Notes: generated from the letters alone by a model not told the origin. A DNA stretch of 34,922 nucleotides from an uncultured Oscillibacter sp. (GCA_910583785.1 CAJTZK010000016.1:1-34922); one strand, 5' to 3'. Counted from the stretch's first letter, positions 1 through 8,130 are shown. Numbers and translations: made by a program.

Positions 1-471
1 GACACCGTCACCGTGCCGGGGAAGAAGTTCCGCTACGCGGGCATCCCCACCTTCGAGCCGGAGCACTTCATGCGGGTGTCCCCCAAGGACACCATGAAGC
101 GCAAGCAGTTCATCAAGGGCACGGAGCAAATCGCCCAGGAGGGCGCCATCCAGATCTTCAAGCGCCCCGGCGGCGGCATGGAAGAGGTCGTGGTGGGCGT
201 CGTCGGCACGCTGCAGTTTGACGTATTCCAATACCGCATGAAGGCGGAATACGGCGTGGACCTCTACATGGAGGGCCTGCCCTTTGACCACCTGCGGCTG
301 GTGGCCGAGTGCCCCTGCAAGCCCGACGAGCTGGTCCTCTGCACTGGCGCGGCGGTGCTGGAGGACTTTAAGGACCGCCTGCTGGTGGCCTTCGGCGGCG
401 AGTGGTCCGTGGGCTTTTTGACCAAGCACAACCCCGGCCTCGTGCTGGAGGACGCTTTGAGCGTATCATGA
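1..471 (+). CDS. prfC: Peptide chain release factor 3 (RF3), C-terminal part, cut by window start
   Basis: The reading frame is open from base 1, so only the last 156 residues are present. The segment matches the C-terminal domain of RF3, the translational GTPase that recycles RF1/RF2 from the ribosome after peptide release. It contains the family's F-x-PEHF stretch, the KQFIKG..QIAQEGAIQ block and a V-G-x-LQFDV segment, and it ends with HNPGLVLEDA. The GTPase domain lies outside the window. The following 133 bases (472-604) are very GC-rich and contain two small hairpins (555-570 and 576-588) without a T-tract. I see no promoter or terminator there. The assignment rests on the family's conserved tail and is fairly secure. 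Confidence 0.9.
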   Translation, partial: DTVTVPGKKFRYAGIPTFEPEHFMRVSPKDTMKRKQFIKGTEQIAQEGAIQIFKRPGGGMEEVVVGVVGTLQFDVFQYRMKAEYGVDLYMEGLPFDHLRLVAECPCKPDELVLCTGAAVLEDFKDRLLVAFGGEWSVGFLTKHNPGLVLEDALSVS

Positions 472-604
472 GCCGCCCAAAACCCCGCCTGCACCTAGCG
501 GCGGAAGCTCCCGCGGCCCCGTTTCACCCGACTCCTCCCGCCAGGGGCCCCGCCGCCGCCCGGGGGCGGCCGCTGGTCCGCGCCGGACGTCTGGGAGGCA
601 GGAT

Positions 605-1300
605 ATGAAATCGATTTTGATTGTGGAGGACGACCGGGCCTTGGGGGACGGGCTGCGCCTGGCCCTACGGGGCCCGGAGGCGGAGATCACCCTCTGCCAG
701 ACCCTTGCCGCCGCCCGGTCCGCCCTGGAGGCGGGGAGCTTTGACCTGCTGGTGCTGGACTGGAACCTCCCGGACGGCAGCGGGCTGGACTTCCTCCGGC
801 GGCTCCGGGCCGGGGGCGGAACCACCCCCGTCATCCTGCTGACCGCCAACGACATGGAAACGGATATTGTAGCGGGGCTGGAGTCCGGGGCGGACGACTA
901 CGTGACAAAGCCCTTCTCCCTGGCGGTGCTCCGGGCCCGGGTCAACGCCCAGCTCCGCCGGGGCGGGGAAGCGGCCCAGGCCGGGCCCGCCTCCCTGGGG
1001 GCCTTCTCCTTCGATTTTGACCGCATGGAATTCCGGCGGGACGGGCGGCTCATCGACCTGAGCAAGACGGAGCAGAAGCTCCTCCGCATCCTGGTGGAGA
1101 ACCGGGGGCGGACCCTGCCCCGGGAGCTGCTGGTGGACCGGGTCTGGAGTGGCGGGGCGGAGTACGTGGACGAAAACGCCCTGTCCGTGACGGTAAAGCG
1201 CCTCCGGGGAAAGCTGGAGGAGACTCCCTCCAAGCCCCGCTACCTAAAAACTGTCTACGGCATCGGCTACACCTGGACCACCGGGGACCAAGAGGGCTGA
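605..1300 (+). CDS. OmpR-family two-component response regulator
   Basis: This 231-residue protein has a receiver domain (about 1-115) followed by a winged-helix DNA-binding domain (about 130-228). The acidic pocket is E8-D9-D10, the phospho-acceptor is D52 (VLDWNLPDG), and the switch residues T80 and K102 (TKPF) are intact, so it should be phosphorylatable. The C-terminal half has the OmpR/PhoB pattern ending in KTVYGIGYTW. The start has a GGGAGG ribosome site at about 592. The stop lies three bases before the paired kinase, so the two genes are cotranscribed. No transporter or other obvious target gene is adjacent, so the signal and regulon cannot be inferred from context. Confidence 0.92.
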   Translation: MKSILIVEDDRALGDGLRLALRGPEAEITLCQTLAAARSALEAGSFDLLVLDWNLPDGSGLDFLRRLRAGGGTTPVILLTANDMETDIVAGLESGADDYVTKPFSLAVLRARVNAQLRRGGEAAQAGPASLGAFSFDFDRMEFRRDGRLIDLSKTEQKLLRILVENRGRTLPRELLVDRVWSGGAEYVDENALSVTVKRLRGKLEETPSKPRYLKTVYGIGYTWTTGDQEG

Positions 1301-1303
1301 GGC

Positions 1304-2203
1304 ATGACAAGAGCGGGATGCGGGCTCCTGGCCCTTTTGCTTCTGGCGCTGGCGGCGCTGTTCCTCTGGGACCGCTGGCGGATGCGCCGCCTGCTCCGCC
1401 GCCTGGACCAGATGCTGGACGAGGCCGCCCGGGGAGACTTCCGGCAGGAGGCTTTCGACGAGACCCTGCTCTCCGCCGTGGAGACCAGGCTGGCCCACTA
1501 CCTCAGCGCCTCCGCCATCTCCGCCCGGAATCTCCAGGAAGAACGGGACAAGATCAAGTCCCTCATCGCCGACATCTCCCACCAGACGAAAACCCCCATC
1601 GCCAACGTGCTGCTCTACACCCAGCTTCTGGAGGAAGCGGCCCCGGCGGACTGCCAGGCCTATACCGCCGCCCTGGGGGAACAGGCGGCCAAGCTCCAGT
1701 CCCTCATTGAGGCGCTGGTGAAGACCTCCCGGCTGGAGGCGGGTGTACTGGTCCTCCAGCCCCGGCCCGGTCCCCTGGGGCCCATGCTGGAGGAGGCGGC
1801 CAGCCAGTTTGCCCCCAGGGCGGCGGAGAAGGGACTGGCATTGATTCTGGAGCCCTGCGGGGCGGAGGCGGTCTTCGACCCCAAGTGGACGGCGGAAGCG
1901 GTGTGCAACCTCATCGACAACGCCGTGAAATACACTCCCGCCGGAAGCGTCACCGTCAGCGTCCGGGCCTATGAGCTCTTCGTCCGGGTGGATGTGGAAG
2001 ACACCGGGCCCGGCATTCCGGAGGAGGAGCTGGCCAAGCTCTTCCAGCGGTTCTACCGGGGCGGGGCGGCCTCTGGCGCGGAGGGCGTGGGCGTGGGGCT
2101 CTACCTGGTCCGGCAGATTGCCCAGGGCCAGGGGGGCTACGTGAAGGCCTTCTCCCGGCCCGGGAGGGGGGCCAAGTTCTCCCTCTTCCTGCCCCGGAGT
2201 TAA
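1304..2203 (+). CDS. Sensor histidine kinase paired with the OmpR-type regulator
   Basis: The 299-residue kinase has one N-terminal membrane segment (about 5-22) and essentially no extracytoplasmic domain. A dimerisation/phospho-acceptor helix follows with H93 in ISHQTKTP. The ATPase domain shows the N box (NLIDNAVKYTP), G1 box (DTGPGIP) and G2 box (GVGVGLYLV), so it looks catalytically complete. With a single short anchor and no sensor domain, it probably reads a signal within the membrane or through a partner protein. That is inference from architecture. It sits three bases after the regulator gene. The next gene, rimM, starts 58 bases later with its own ribosome site. I saw no terminator between them. 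Confidence 0.9.
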   Translation: MTRAGCGLLALLLLALAALFLWDRWRMRRLLRRLDQMLDEAARGDFRQEAFDETLLSAVETRLAHYLSASAISARNLQEERDKIKSLIADISHQTKTPIANVLLYTQLLEEAAPADCQAYTAALGEQAAKLQSLIEALVKTSRLEAGVLVLQPRPGPLGPMLEEAASQFAPRAAEKGLALILEPCGAEAVFDPKWTAEAVCNLIDNAVKYTPAGSVTVSVRAYELFVRVDVEDTGPGIPEEELAKLFQRFYRGGAASGAEGVGVGLYLVRQIAQGQGGYVKAFSRPGRGAKFSLFLPRS

Positions 2204-2261
2204 ACGGGGCATCCCCCAGTCCTGGAGGCAGGTTCTAAATGCAAAGCAAAGGAGCGTCCTT

Positions 2262-2759
2262 ATGAAATGTGAGTTTGTGCCCGTGGGCCGGATCGTTGGC
2301 GTCCACGGCATCCGGGGGGAACTGCGGGTCCTGCCCCTGGAGGGAGGCGCGGACTTCCTCTCCGGCTTCAAAACCTTCTATCTGGACGGGCAGGCCGCCG
2401 TTCCCGCCGCCTGCCGGGTCCACAAGGGCATGGCCCTCCTCAAGCTGGAAGGCGTGGAGGACCGCACCGCCGCCGAAGCCCTCCGGGGCAAAGAGCTGCT
2501 GGTCCGCCGGGGGGACGCCCGCCTCCCGGCGGGGGAGTACTTCGACGCCGAGCTCCTGGGCCTGGACGTGTACGACGGGGAAACCGGGGACTGCGTGGGG
2601 GAGCTGGTCCGGGTGGACCGCTACCCCGCCAGTAAGGTCTACACCGTCCGGGGGGTGAAGGAGTTCCTGGTCCCTGCGGTGAAGGACGCCTTTATCCTGG
2701 GCGTGGACCTGGAGAACAACCGGATGGACATCCGGATGTGGGAGGGGCTGGCGGAGTGA
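2262..2759 (+). CDS. rimM: 16S rRNA processing protein RimM
   Basis: This 165-residue ribosome maturation factor assists assembly of the 30S head by binding ribosomal protein S19. The N-terminal beta-barrel begins with the family pattern VGRIVGVHGIRGELRV (about residues 7-22). The C-terminal PRC-barrel half includes the conserved K-E-FLVPAVKD-F segment and a final EEN-like stretch (LENNRMDI). Length is normal for the family. The start follows an AAAGGAG site at 2248-2254. The gene overlaps trmD by the bases GTGA, the usual rimM-trmD coupling in bacteria. Confidence 0.95.
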   Translation: MKCEFVPVGRIVGVHGIRGELRVLPLEGGADFLSGFKTFYLDGQAAVPAACRVHKGMALLKLEGVEDRTAAEALRGKELLVRRGDARLPAGEYFDAELLGLDVYDGETGDCVGELVRVDRYPASKVYTVRGVKEFLVPAVKDAFILGVDLENNRMDIRMWEGLAE

Positions 2760-3523
2760 ATATCGACATCCTGACCCTCTTCCCGGACTCCGTGGACGCC
2801 ATGCTGAACGCCAGCATCCTGGGCCGGGCCCAGGAGCGGGGGTACATCGCTATCCGGACCCACCAGATCCGGACGTACACCACGAACAAGCAGATGCAGG
2901 TGGACGACTATCCCTACGGCGGGGGCCGGGGGGCCGTCATGCAGGCGGACCCCCTCTACCGCTGCTGGGCCCATGTGACGGAGGCCCACGGGCCGGGGCG
3001 GACCATCTTTCTCTCCCCCTGCGGGCGGACCTTCACCCAAGGTCTGGCCCGGGAGTTGAAGGAGAACTACAGCCACCTGATCCTGGTCTGCGGCCACTAC
3101 GAGGGCGTAGACCAGCGCTTCCTGGACGAGTGCGTGGACGAGGAGATTTCCATGGGGGACTTCGTCCTCACCGGGGGGGAGATTCCCGCCATGGCGGTGG
3201 CGGACGCGGTGTGCCGCATGGTGCCCGGGGTCCTGCCGGATGAGGAGTGCTTCCAGGAGGAGTCCCACTGGAACGGCCTTTTGGAGTATCCCCAGTACTC
3301 CCGGCCCGCCGTGTGGCACGACCGGGCGGTACCGGAAATCCTCCTCTCCGGGGACCACGGGAAGGTGGCCGCCTGGCGGAAGAAGGAGAGCTACAAGCGG
3401 ACCATGCGCCGCCGCCCGGACCTGTTCGCCCAGTTCGACGAGAGCCAACTGACCACCAAGGCGGAAAAAAAGGTCCTCCAGGAGGCCAGGGACGAGCTGG
3501 CCCGGGAGGACGGGGAGACGTAA
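2756..3523 (+). CDS. trmD: tRNA (guanine-37-N1)-methyltransferase TrmD
   Basis: TrmD is the SPOUT-class enzyme that methylates G37 next to the anticodon using S-adenosylmethionine. I place the start at the GTG at 2756, giving 255 residues beginning M-N-I-D-I-L-T-LFP, the family N-terminus. An ATG at 2738 would add six residues not seen in the family, and the purine-rich ribosome site (2741-2748) lies between the two and fits the GTG. The SAM-binding knot is visible as LVCGHYEGVDQR and GDFVLTGGE, and the C-terminal DNA/RNA-binding half is complete. The start overlaps the rimM stop. A strong hairpin terminator follows two bases after the stop. Confidence 0.95.
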   Translation: MNIDILTLFPDSVDAMLNASILGRAQERGYIAIRTHQIRTYTTNKQMQVDDYPYGGGRGAVMQADPLYRCWAHVTEAHGPGRTIFLSPCGRTFTQGLARELKENYSHLILVCGHYEGVDQRFLDECVDEEISMGDFVLTGGEIPAMAVADAVCRMVPGVLPDEECFQEESHWNGLLEYPQYSRPAVWHDRAVPEILLSGDHGKVAAWRKKESYKRTMRRRPDLFAQFDESQLTTKAEKKVLQEARDELAREDGET

Positions 3524-3525
3524 GA

Positions 3526-3560
3526 AGACCGTCCGGCGGAACTCCGCCGGACGGTCTTTT
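3526..3560 (+). terminator. Rho-independent terminator after trmD
   Basis: Perfect 15-base arms (3526-3540 and 3543-3557) with a two-base formal loop are followed by TTT and a short T-rich stretch. It lies between convergent trmD and the minus-strand SLH gene and may also help end transcription from the other side, although the T-tract is weaker there. Confidence 0.85.
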
Positions 3561-3573
3561 CACTTAGGGAATC

Positions 3574-4980
3574 TCAGGAAACCAGGGTCCCGGAAATACC
3601 TGTCGGGCCATCGGCTCCGCCGATGACTTCCTCAAAGTCCGAGAAATCGGGGAAGCTGATCTTCACCGCAGAACCACTGGACAGGATGTCCATTTTCATG
3701 TCCATGCTCATCCCGGCCATGACCGTTCCCTCAGCCTCGCCCCCGTCGATCTTCATGGAAAGCGCCGTGTCCGCAGACACACTCTTGAGGGTGCCTCCCT
3801 TGACGGTGTACCGGATGGTAAAGCCCTTCATGTCCATTTCGCCGCCGGCGCTCCCGGAGACATGGTTGGCCTCCAGCACCTGGGCGGTGATGTCCTTTAC
3901 CAGGCTTTCATAGGCATCGTTCATATCCATTGTGTAGACCGCCTCGTCGCCGGAGGCCTGCTTGGAGATGTCGGCCACAAAGGGAAGCAGGGAGGCGCCA
4001 GCTTCCTTCTGCGCGCTGTCTTCCAGCAGCTTCCAAATCTCCTCGCCCGTCTCCATCTTGACGGACGCCTCTCCCGTCTGCGCATACACCCAGTCGCCCT
4101 TGAGCCACAGTTTGACGTTCTCCTCCTGGCCGTCCGCCTTCATCGTAAGGTCCAGGGCCATCTCGGGATACCGCTTCATAGCCAGCTTGACATCGCCGCC
4201 GCAGGCCAGGGCCACCCGCTCAATTTCCCCGCTGGGCTGCGTGTCGCCCGGCGCAATGCGGGAGACGTCCATCTCCATATTCAGGTTGATCTTGGCGGAC
4301 ACGCCCTCCCGCAGGGCGGAGGAGGCGCTGTTGATGTCCCGGTAGTACTCAATCTTCTTCGTCAGGGTCCGGGCTCCGCTGACGTCAAGCTCGCAATCCT
4401 CGATCAGGTGCTCCAGGAGGTACATCTTGCCGTCCTTCATATCGGTCCCCAGGGCCTGGTAGGTCAGGGCCACCAGGTCGTCCCGGAGGAAGGTGCCCGT
4501 AAGGGCGGAGGTGTCCAGCAGGCCCAGGCTCTGGGCGAACTCCTGGGCGTTGGCGGTGGTGAAGTCCTCCTTGTCCTGGTAACCCAGGGCCCGGAGCAGG
4601 AAGATGGTGTAGGCCTTGGCGGTGCAGGGCTCGGCGGCGCCAAAGGAAGTCTCGGTGATGCCGTTGGCAAGGCCCTCGTCCACCAGCCAGGCCACATAAG
4701 GCGCGGCGGTCTCGTTTACATCGGCAAAGGGGCAGGTGATGCGTCCGGAGCTGTACAGGCCCTGGGCCCGCTCCTCCGCGCCGTAAAGCCGGACCAGCAT
4801 GATGGCGGCCTGGGCCCGGGTGGGAGCCTTGTCCAGGTCGAAGCCGTCGGCTGTCCCCTTGAGCATGCCGATGGTGGACAGTTCCCTGGCCGCGCCGTCA
4901 AAGCTGGACGCGGAGGCGCTGACGCACAAGGCTGCGCTCAACGCAAGGGTGGCAAGCAGGATCGTCAGGAAGCGTTTCAT
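3574..4980 (-). CDS. Secreted SLH-domain protein with a lipoprotein-like beta domain and a GGADGPT C-terminus
   Basis: I start this 468-residue protein at the ATG at 4980, which has a GAAAGGAG site and opens a clear signal peptide (MKRFLTILLA..., cleavage near SASA-S at about 24). An in-frame ATG at 5082 would bury the signal and lie upstream of the promoter -35. Residues about 28-135 form two S-layer-homology-like repeats (LSTIGMLKGT..., FADVNETAAPYVAWLVDEGLANG). These usually anchor proteins to secondary cell-wall polymer. Residues about 220-450 are rich in amphipathic beta strands and resemble LolA / DUF6612-type secreted domains; this part is tentative. The last 16 residues contain IGGADGPTGIS, a motif I know from the beta subunit of Na+-translocating decarboxylases, here on an exported protein. 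Function is unknown. Confidence 0.8.
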   Translation of the reverse strand: MKRFLTILLATLALSAALCVSASASSFDGAARELSTIGMLKGTADGFDLDKAPTRAQAAIMLVRLYGAEERAQGLYSSGRITCPFADVNETAAPYVAWLVDEGLANGITETSFGAAEPCTAKAYTIFLLRALGYQDKEDFTTANAQEFAQSLGLLDTSALTGTFLRDDLVALTYQALGTDMKDGKMYLLEHLIEDCELDVSGARTLTKKIEYYRDINSASSALREGVSAKINLNMEMDVSRIAPGDTQPSGEIERVALACGGDVKLAMKRYPEMALDLTMKADGQEENVKLWLKGDWVYAQTGEASVKMETGEEIWKLLEDSAQKEAGASLLPFVADISKQASGDEAVYTMDMNDAYESLVKDITAQVLEANHVSGSAGGEMDMKGFTIRYTVKGGTLKSVSADTALSMKIDGGEAEGTVMAGMSMDMKMDILSSGSAVKISFPDFSDFEEVIGGADGPTGISGTLVS

Positions 4981-5032
4981 AATACTAGGGTCTCCTTTCT
5001 TTTTTGGGCGCTCTGCGGTGATTCCGGTTACC

Positions 5033-5061
5033 ATTATATACCTCAGTGGAAGATTCGTCAA
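5033..5061 (-). promoter_or_regulatory. Sigma-A promoter of the SLH gene
   Basis: On the minus strand TTGACG (5056-5061) and TATAAT (5033-5038) are separated by exactly 17 bases. They lie about 50 bases upstream of the chosen ATG at 4980. This is close to consensus and supports that start. Confidence 0.8.
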
Positions 5062-5120
5062 CTGGTCTGGGGAAAGGGGCACGCCCGGTTACACATTTTA
5101 TTTGGGAGGCATATGGCACA

Positions 5121-5292
5121 GGGGCGTACTTTCGTGCCCACCCCTCTGCCGGAAGCCAGGGAAAAGGGAGGGCGCATAGGCCCGCCCCTACAGGCTCAAA
5201 TCTCCCAATGAGACACACCAAGGGAAAGGCCCGCATCCCAAGGCGCATGTTTCGTATAGGAATATGGCGCGGGGCAGGCCCGCCCCGCGCCA
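5121..5292. repeat. Cluster of three GC-rich palindromic repeats in a 339-base gene-free stretch
   Basis: The gap 4981-5319 holds the SLH promoter and, beyond it, three short imperfect or perfect palindromes: 5121-5145, 5166-5192 and 5265-5292 (11-base arms 5265-5275 and 5282-5292). The first (reverse-complemented), the second and a fourth copy at 25419-25440 share a layout of GGGC, a 6-13 base middle, then a CGCCCCT end. This looks like a REP-type intergenic repeat family typical of gut Clostridia. The family link is from memory and visual comparison. No open frame here looks real. Confidence 0.55.
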
Positions 5293-5319
5293 CATTCCCA
5301 TTTCCTATGGACGCGTCCC

Positions 5320-6066
5320 TCAGAATGCGCACAGCGCCGTGAAGCAGGAGCCATGGGGGCCCAAGCCCTCCACCAGGTATCCCGCTTCACTCCGGAAGCC
5401 CTCCAGCTTCAGCACATCCCCCAGGACGGCCTCCCGGCTGTAGTTAATCTGAAACTCCCGGGGGGCCCGGGCTTGCAGGTCCTCCGGCAGGGCGTCCCAA
5501 ATGATGTCCCCGTAATTCCCGCTGAACAGGTGCCCGTTGCCGTCCAGGTCGGACCAGCGGACCCTCCGGGTGCCCAGGGCCTCCCGCCCTTCTTTAGGGA
5601 GGACGACCTTCCTTGTCTCCGGACAGTCCAGGGGACGGTCCGAGGCCAGCAGGGGCTTGGCGGTGAAAGCCGAGGGCCGCAGAATCTTCCGGGTCCCGGG
5701 GTCCACCAGGATCCAGTCCGTCCGGGCAGAAACCCGGAGGCGGCCCTGCTGGTCCTTCATCTCATAGTTCCGCCGCATGTGGGCGGCCTTGGGCCCGGCC
5801 TCCCAGGTGGTGATGTCCAGCACGTCCCCCGCCCGGGGACAGGCGTGGATACGCAGGGAGGCCCGGGAGAGGAGGAACACCTCCCGGCTGGCCCACAGCA
5901 CCTCGTGGGTCAGTCCCCGGGCGTCGTAGTCGTACCCGGCAAAGGCCCCCAGGCGGCTCAACAGAGCCGCCACCCGGACCTGCTGGTCCCGGTCACAGTC
6001 CCAAAAGACCAGTTCCTCCTGCCGGAAATAGCCGTTTTCATACAATTCTTGTTTGAAGTTTTCCAT
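5320..6066 (-). CDS. Acyl-ACP thioesterase
   Basis: This 248-residue double-hotdog enzyme resembles plant FatA/FatB and their bacterial homologues, which hydrolyse acyl-ACP to release free fatty acids in the cytoplasm. The N-terminal hotdog has the usual W/F-D-D...R pattern. The second hotdog carries the catalytic-type motif WSDLDGNGHLFSGNY with D175, N177 and H179. I choose the ATG at 6066 because of GGAGGAGG about ten bases upstream. The longer GTG start at 6093 would overlap the upstream gene and has no better site. It is the last gene of a minus-strand run with the exporter pair and the SUFU-domain gene. Substrate chain length cannot be read from the sequence. Confidence 0.88.
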   Translation of the reverse strand: MENFKQELYENGYFRQEELVFWDCDRDQQVRVAALLSRLGAFAGYDYDARGLTHEVLWASREVFLLSRASLRIHACPRAGDVLDITTWEAGPKAAHMRRNYEMKDQQGRLRVSARTDWILVDPGTRKILRPSAFTAKPLLASDRPLDCPETRKVVLPKEGREALGTRRVRWSDLDGNGHLFSGNYGDIIWDALPEDLQARAPREFQINYSREAVLGDVLKLEGFRSEAGYLVEGLGPHGSCFTALCAF

Positions 6067-6089
6067 GGTGAAACCACCTCCTCCGTTGT

Positions 6090-6542
6090 TCACTTCTCCG
6101 GCGGGCCGGGCCGCAGGCGGGGGAACACCGCCCGGAACACCGAGGAGGCCAGCATGGCCCCCACCGCCAGCGCCGCCGCCATGCCGAAGGTGTGGAGCAG
6201 GGTGCTGAGGAACAGGTCCGTCTCCCCCGCCACGCCGTGCCGCATGGCGTAATAAATGCCGCCTCCCGGGACCAGGGGCAGCAGGGCCACCAGCACGTAG
6301 CCCGTCACCGGGCAGCGCCGGACCCGGCTCATCACCTCGGCAAAGACGCCGATGGCCGCCGCCGCCAGGAAGGCGGCAAAAATGGTCTTCCCGCCCAGCA
6401 GGTACACCAGCCAGCCCAGGGCCCCGCCCACCCCGGCGATGAGCTTTCCGTAGCCGTGGATGTTAAACATCAGCGTGAAGCCCACGCAGGCCAGAAAAGC
6501 GCAAAGGCAGGGCAGGGCGTATCCGAAACATACCGTCTCCAT
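6090..6542 (-). CDS. Threonine/serine exporter family protein, small subunit (ThrE C-terminal / YjjB type)
   Basis: The 150-residue, very hydrophobic protein has about four membrane segments and matches the C-terminal membrane half of ThrE-type exporters (the YjjB/DUF3815 half). It contains GGALGWLVYLL and the conserved turn LLPLVPGGGIYYAMRHGV. In many Firmicutes the exporter is split, with the partner (YjjP/DUF1212 half) encoded directly upstream, exactly as here with a gap of ten bases. The start follows a GAGGAGGG site. It probably forms a complex with the next protein that exports threonine, serine or a related small compound. The substrate is inferred only from the family name. Confidence 0.85.
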   Translation of the reverse strand: METVCFGYALPCLCAFLACVGFTLMFNIHGYGKLIAGVGGALGWLVYLLGGKTIFAAFLAAAAIGVFAEVMSRVRRCPVTGYVLVALLPLVPGGGIYYAMRHGVAGETDLFLSTLLHTFGMAAALAVGAMLASSVFRAVFPRLRPGPPEK

Positions 6543-6552
6543 GCCGCCCTCC

Positions 6553-7314
6553 TCAAAAAAATCCGCCCAGGGCCTGTCCCGCCGCCGCCCCCAGGGCGAT
6601 GGCCGAGGCCACTAAAATCGCGTCCGCCGTGCGGCTCAGGGCGGAGAAGGTGTCCCCGGCCATGATCTCCCGCATGGCGTTGGTCAGGGCCACGCCGGGT
6701 ACCAGGACCATCAGCGTGGCGATGGTCACCACGTCCACGCTCTCCCCCAGCCCCGCCTCCACCAGCGCCAGGGCCAGGAAGGCCGCCAGGGCGCTGCACA
6801 CCGCCGTGCGGAAAAAGCCGTTGGCCCCAATGAATTTCCCCCCGTAGAGCAGGCACAGGCCCACCGCCAGCCCGCAGAAAAAGGAACAGCCCGTGTCCCG
6901 CAGCCCGCCGCCGAACAGCGGGGCGAAGAAGGCGGGAGCCACCCCGTAGCCCAGCAGCATCAGCCGGGCAGAGTACCGGGGGATGGCATCCGGCAGGGCG
7001 TTGACCGCCGCCTGGGCCTCGTCCAGGGGCGGAACCTGGGCGCAGAGGCGGCGGCACAGGCTGTTGCACCGCTCCAGCAGCTCGATGTCCGTGCCGTGGG
7101 CCGGGACCCGGCGCATCCGGGTGACGGGCTGGCCCTCCGGGGTCGCCACGCTGACAATCAGGCAGTTGGGTATGGCGAAGACCTCCGGGGCCTCCACGCC
7201 ATAAGCCTGGAGCAGCCGCCGGGCGGACTCCTCCACCCGGTAGATTTCCGCCCCGCTGTACATCAGCTGGTACCCCAGCTCCGCCGCCATGTTCAGCAGC
7301 TTTTCGTAGTCCAT
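6553..7314 (-). CDS. Threonine/serine exporter family protein, large subunit (ThrE N-terminal / YjjP type)
   Basis: This 253-residue protein has a soluble N-terminal region (about 1-110, LLNMAAELGYQLMYSGAEIYRVEES) typical of DUF1212, followed by about five membrane helices with the signature LVPGVALTNAMREIMAGDTFSG-like segment (here DTFSAL). It is the partner of the 150-residue protein encoded next. Its ATG lies three bases after the stop of the SUFU-domain gene. An AAGGAG sits rather far upstream (about 15 bases), so translation may depend on coupling to the preceding gene. An export role for threonine/serine is family-level knowledge, not visible in this sequence. Confidence 0.85.
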   Translation of the reverse strand: MDYEKLLNMAAELGYQLMYSGAEIYRVEESARRLLQAYGVEAPEVFAIPNCLIVSVATPEGQPVTRMRRVPAHGTDIELLERCNSLCRRLCAQVPPLDEAQAAVNALPDAIPRYSARLMLLGYGVAPAFFAPLFGGGLRDTGCSFFCGLAVGLCLLYGGKFIGANGFFRTAVCSALAAFLALALVEAGLGESVDVVTIATLMVLVPGVALTNAMREIMAGDTFSALSRTADAILVASAIALGAAAGQALGGFF

Positions 7315-7317
7315 AAC

Positions 7318-8130
7318 CTAGTCCAGTATCTCCTTAAAGTCCCCGCAGAAATTAGGACGGTGGACATCCAGCACCACGGGGAGCTTTTTCTCCGCGAACC
7401 GCTGGCTCAACTTCTCCATGCCGTACTTCAGCTTGTACTCAATCTCCTCTTTATAGGCGGGAATGAGCAGGTAGAAGCTGATCTCCCGTCCCTCCCCTGT
7501 CTTCAGGGGCGGAACCAGGGTAAGGCTGTCCAGCACCGCGCCGCCGAAGCCCAGCCCGTCGCAGATGGGGGCGTACTCCGGCCCGTTGGGGATAGTATGC
7601 CCCCAGCCCAGCCAGGTCTTATACTCATGGGGGAAGCGGGCCAGGAATTTCAGCATCTGGATGGGCCAGAACCGCTCGTAGGGCAGGTCCTTAGCGCTGG
7701 TTCCCGCCCCGCCCAGGTCCCAGTCCCCGGGAAGGAGCATGTACAGCTCCGCGTACTTCAAGTCCTCCCGGTCCGAAATCTCCGCTGGCAGGCTCATGGG
7801 CAGGTCGCTCATGCCCGTGGTGTAGAGGACCGTGCAGTCATTGGCGCTGGGGCCCCGGAGGACGTGGACATCGATGTGGACCAGGTCGCTGATGATTTCA
7901 TGATAGACGAAGCCCTCCCAGCCCGGGAAAAGTTCCTCCATGTGCTTTTCGATGGCCTCCGTGGAGACGCACACGTCCTCCGGGGGCCGGAAGCCCTGGT
8001 CCTCCAAAGCTTGGTAGCGGTAGACGGCGGAGCCGCCGGGGGTGTATTCCTCTGTCTCCGGGGCGGCGCCCTCCTTTTGGGGGCGGGGACGCGCCTCGTG
8101 TTTCTTTTTGAACCGGTCCAGGAATCCCAT
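7318..8130 (-). CDS. Suppressor-of-fused (SUFU) domain protein
   Basis: A 270-residue soluble protein with no signal peptide. After a charged, low-complexity N-terminus (about 1-35) it matches the bacterial SUFU domain. Typical segments are HIDVHVLRGPSANDCTVLYTTGMSDLPM (residues about 85-115, quoted here only as a region), ELYMLLPGDWDL, and the YERFWPIQMLKFLARFPHEYKTWLGWGHT block. Bacterial SUFU proteins are often linked to immunity or unknown cytoplasmic roles. No toxin gene is adjacent, so an immunity function is not supported here. It is the first gene of the operon with the ThrE-type pair and the thioesterase. It has an AAGGAGG site and a good promoter at 8172-8200. Confidence 0.85.
   Translation of the reverse strand: MGFLDRFKKKHEARPRPQKEGAAPETEEYTPGGSAVYRYQALEDQGFRPPEDVCVSTEAIEKHMEELFPGWEGFVYHEIISDLVHIDVHVLRGPSANDCTVLYTTGMSDLPMSLPAEISDREDLKYAELYMLLPGDWDLGGAGTSAKDLPYERFWPIQMLKFLARFPHEYKTWLGWGHTIPNGPEYAPICDGLGFGGAVLDSLTLVPPLKTGEGREISFYLLIPAYKEEIEYKLKYGMEKLSQRFAEKKLPVVLDVHRPNFCGDFKEILD

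Noticed and set aside
555..588. Two short hairpins between prfC and the first response regulator
   Set aside because: Arms are only 5-6 bases and there is no T-tract; expected by chance in such GC-rich DNA.
4981..5082. A 34-residue N-terminal extension of the SLH protein
   Set aside because: It overlaps the promoter and ribosome site and would bury a clean signal peptide.
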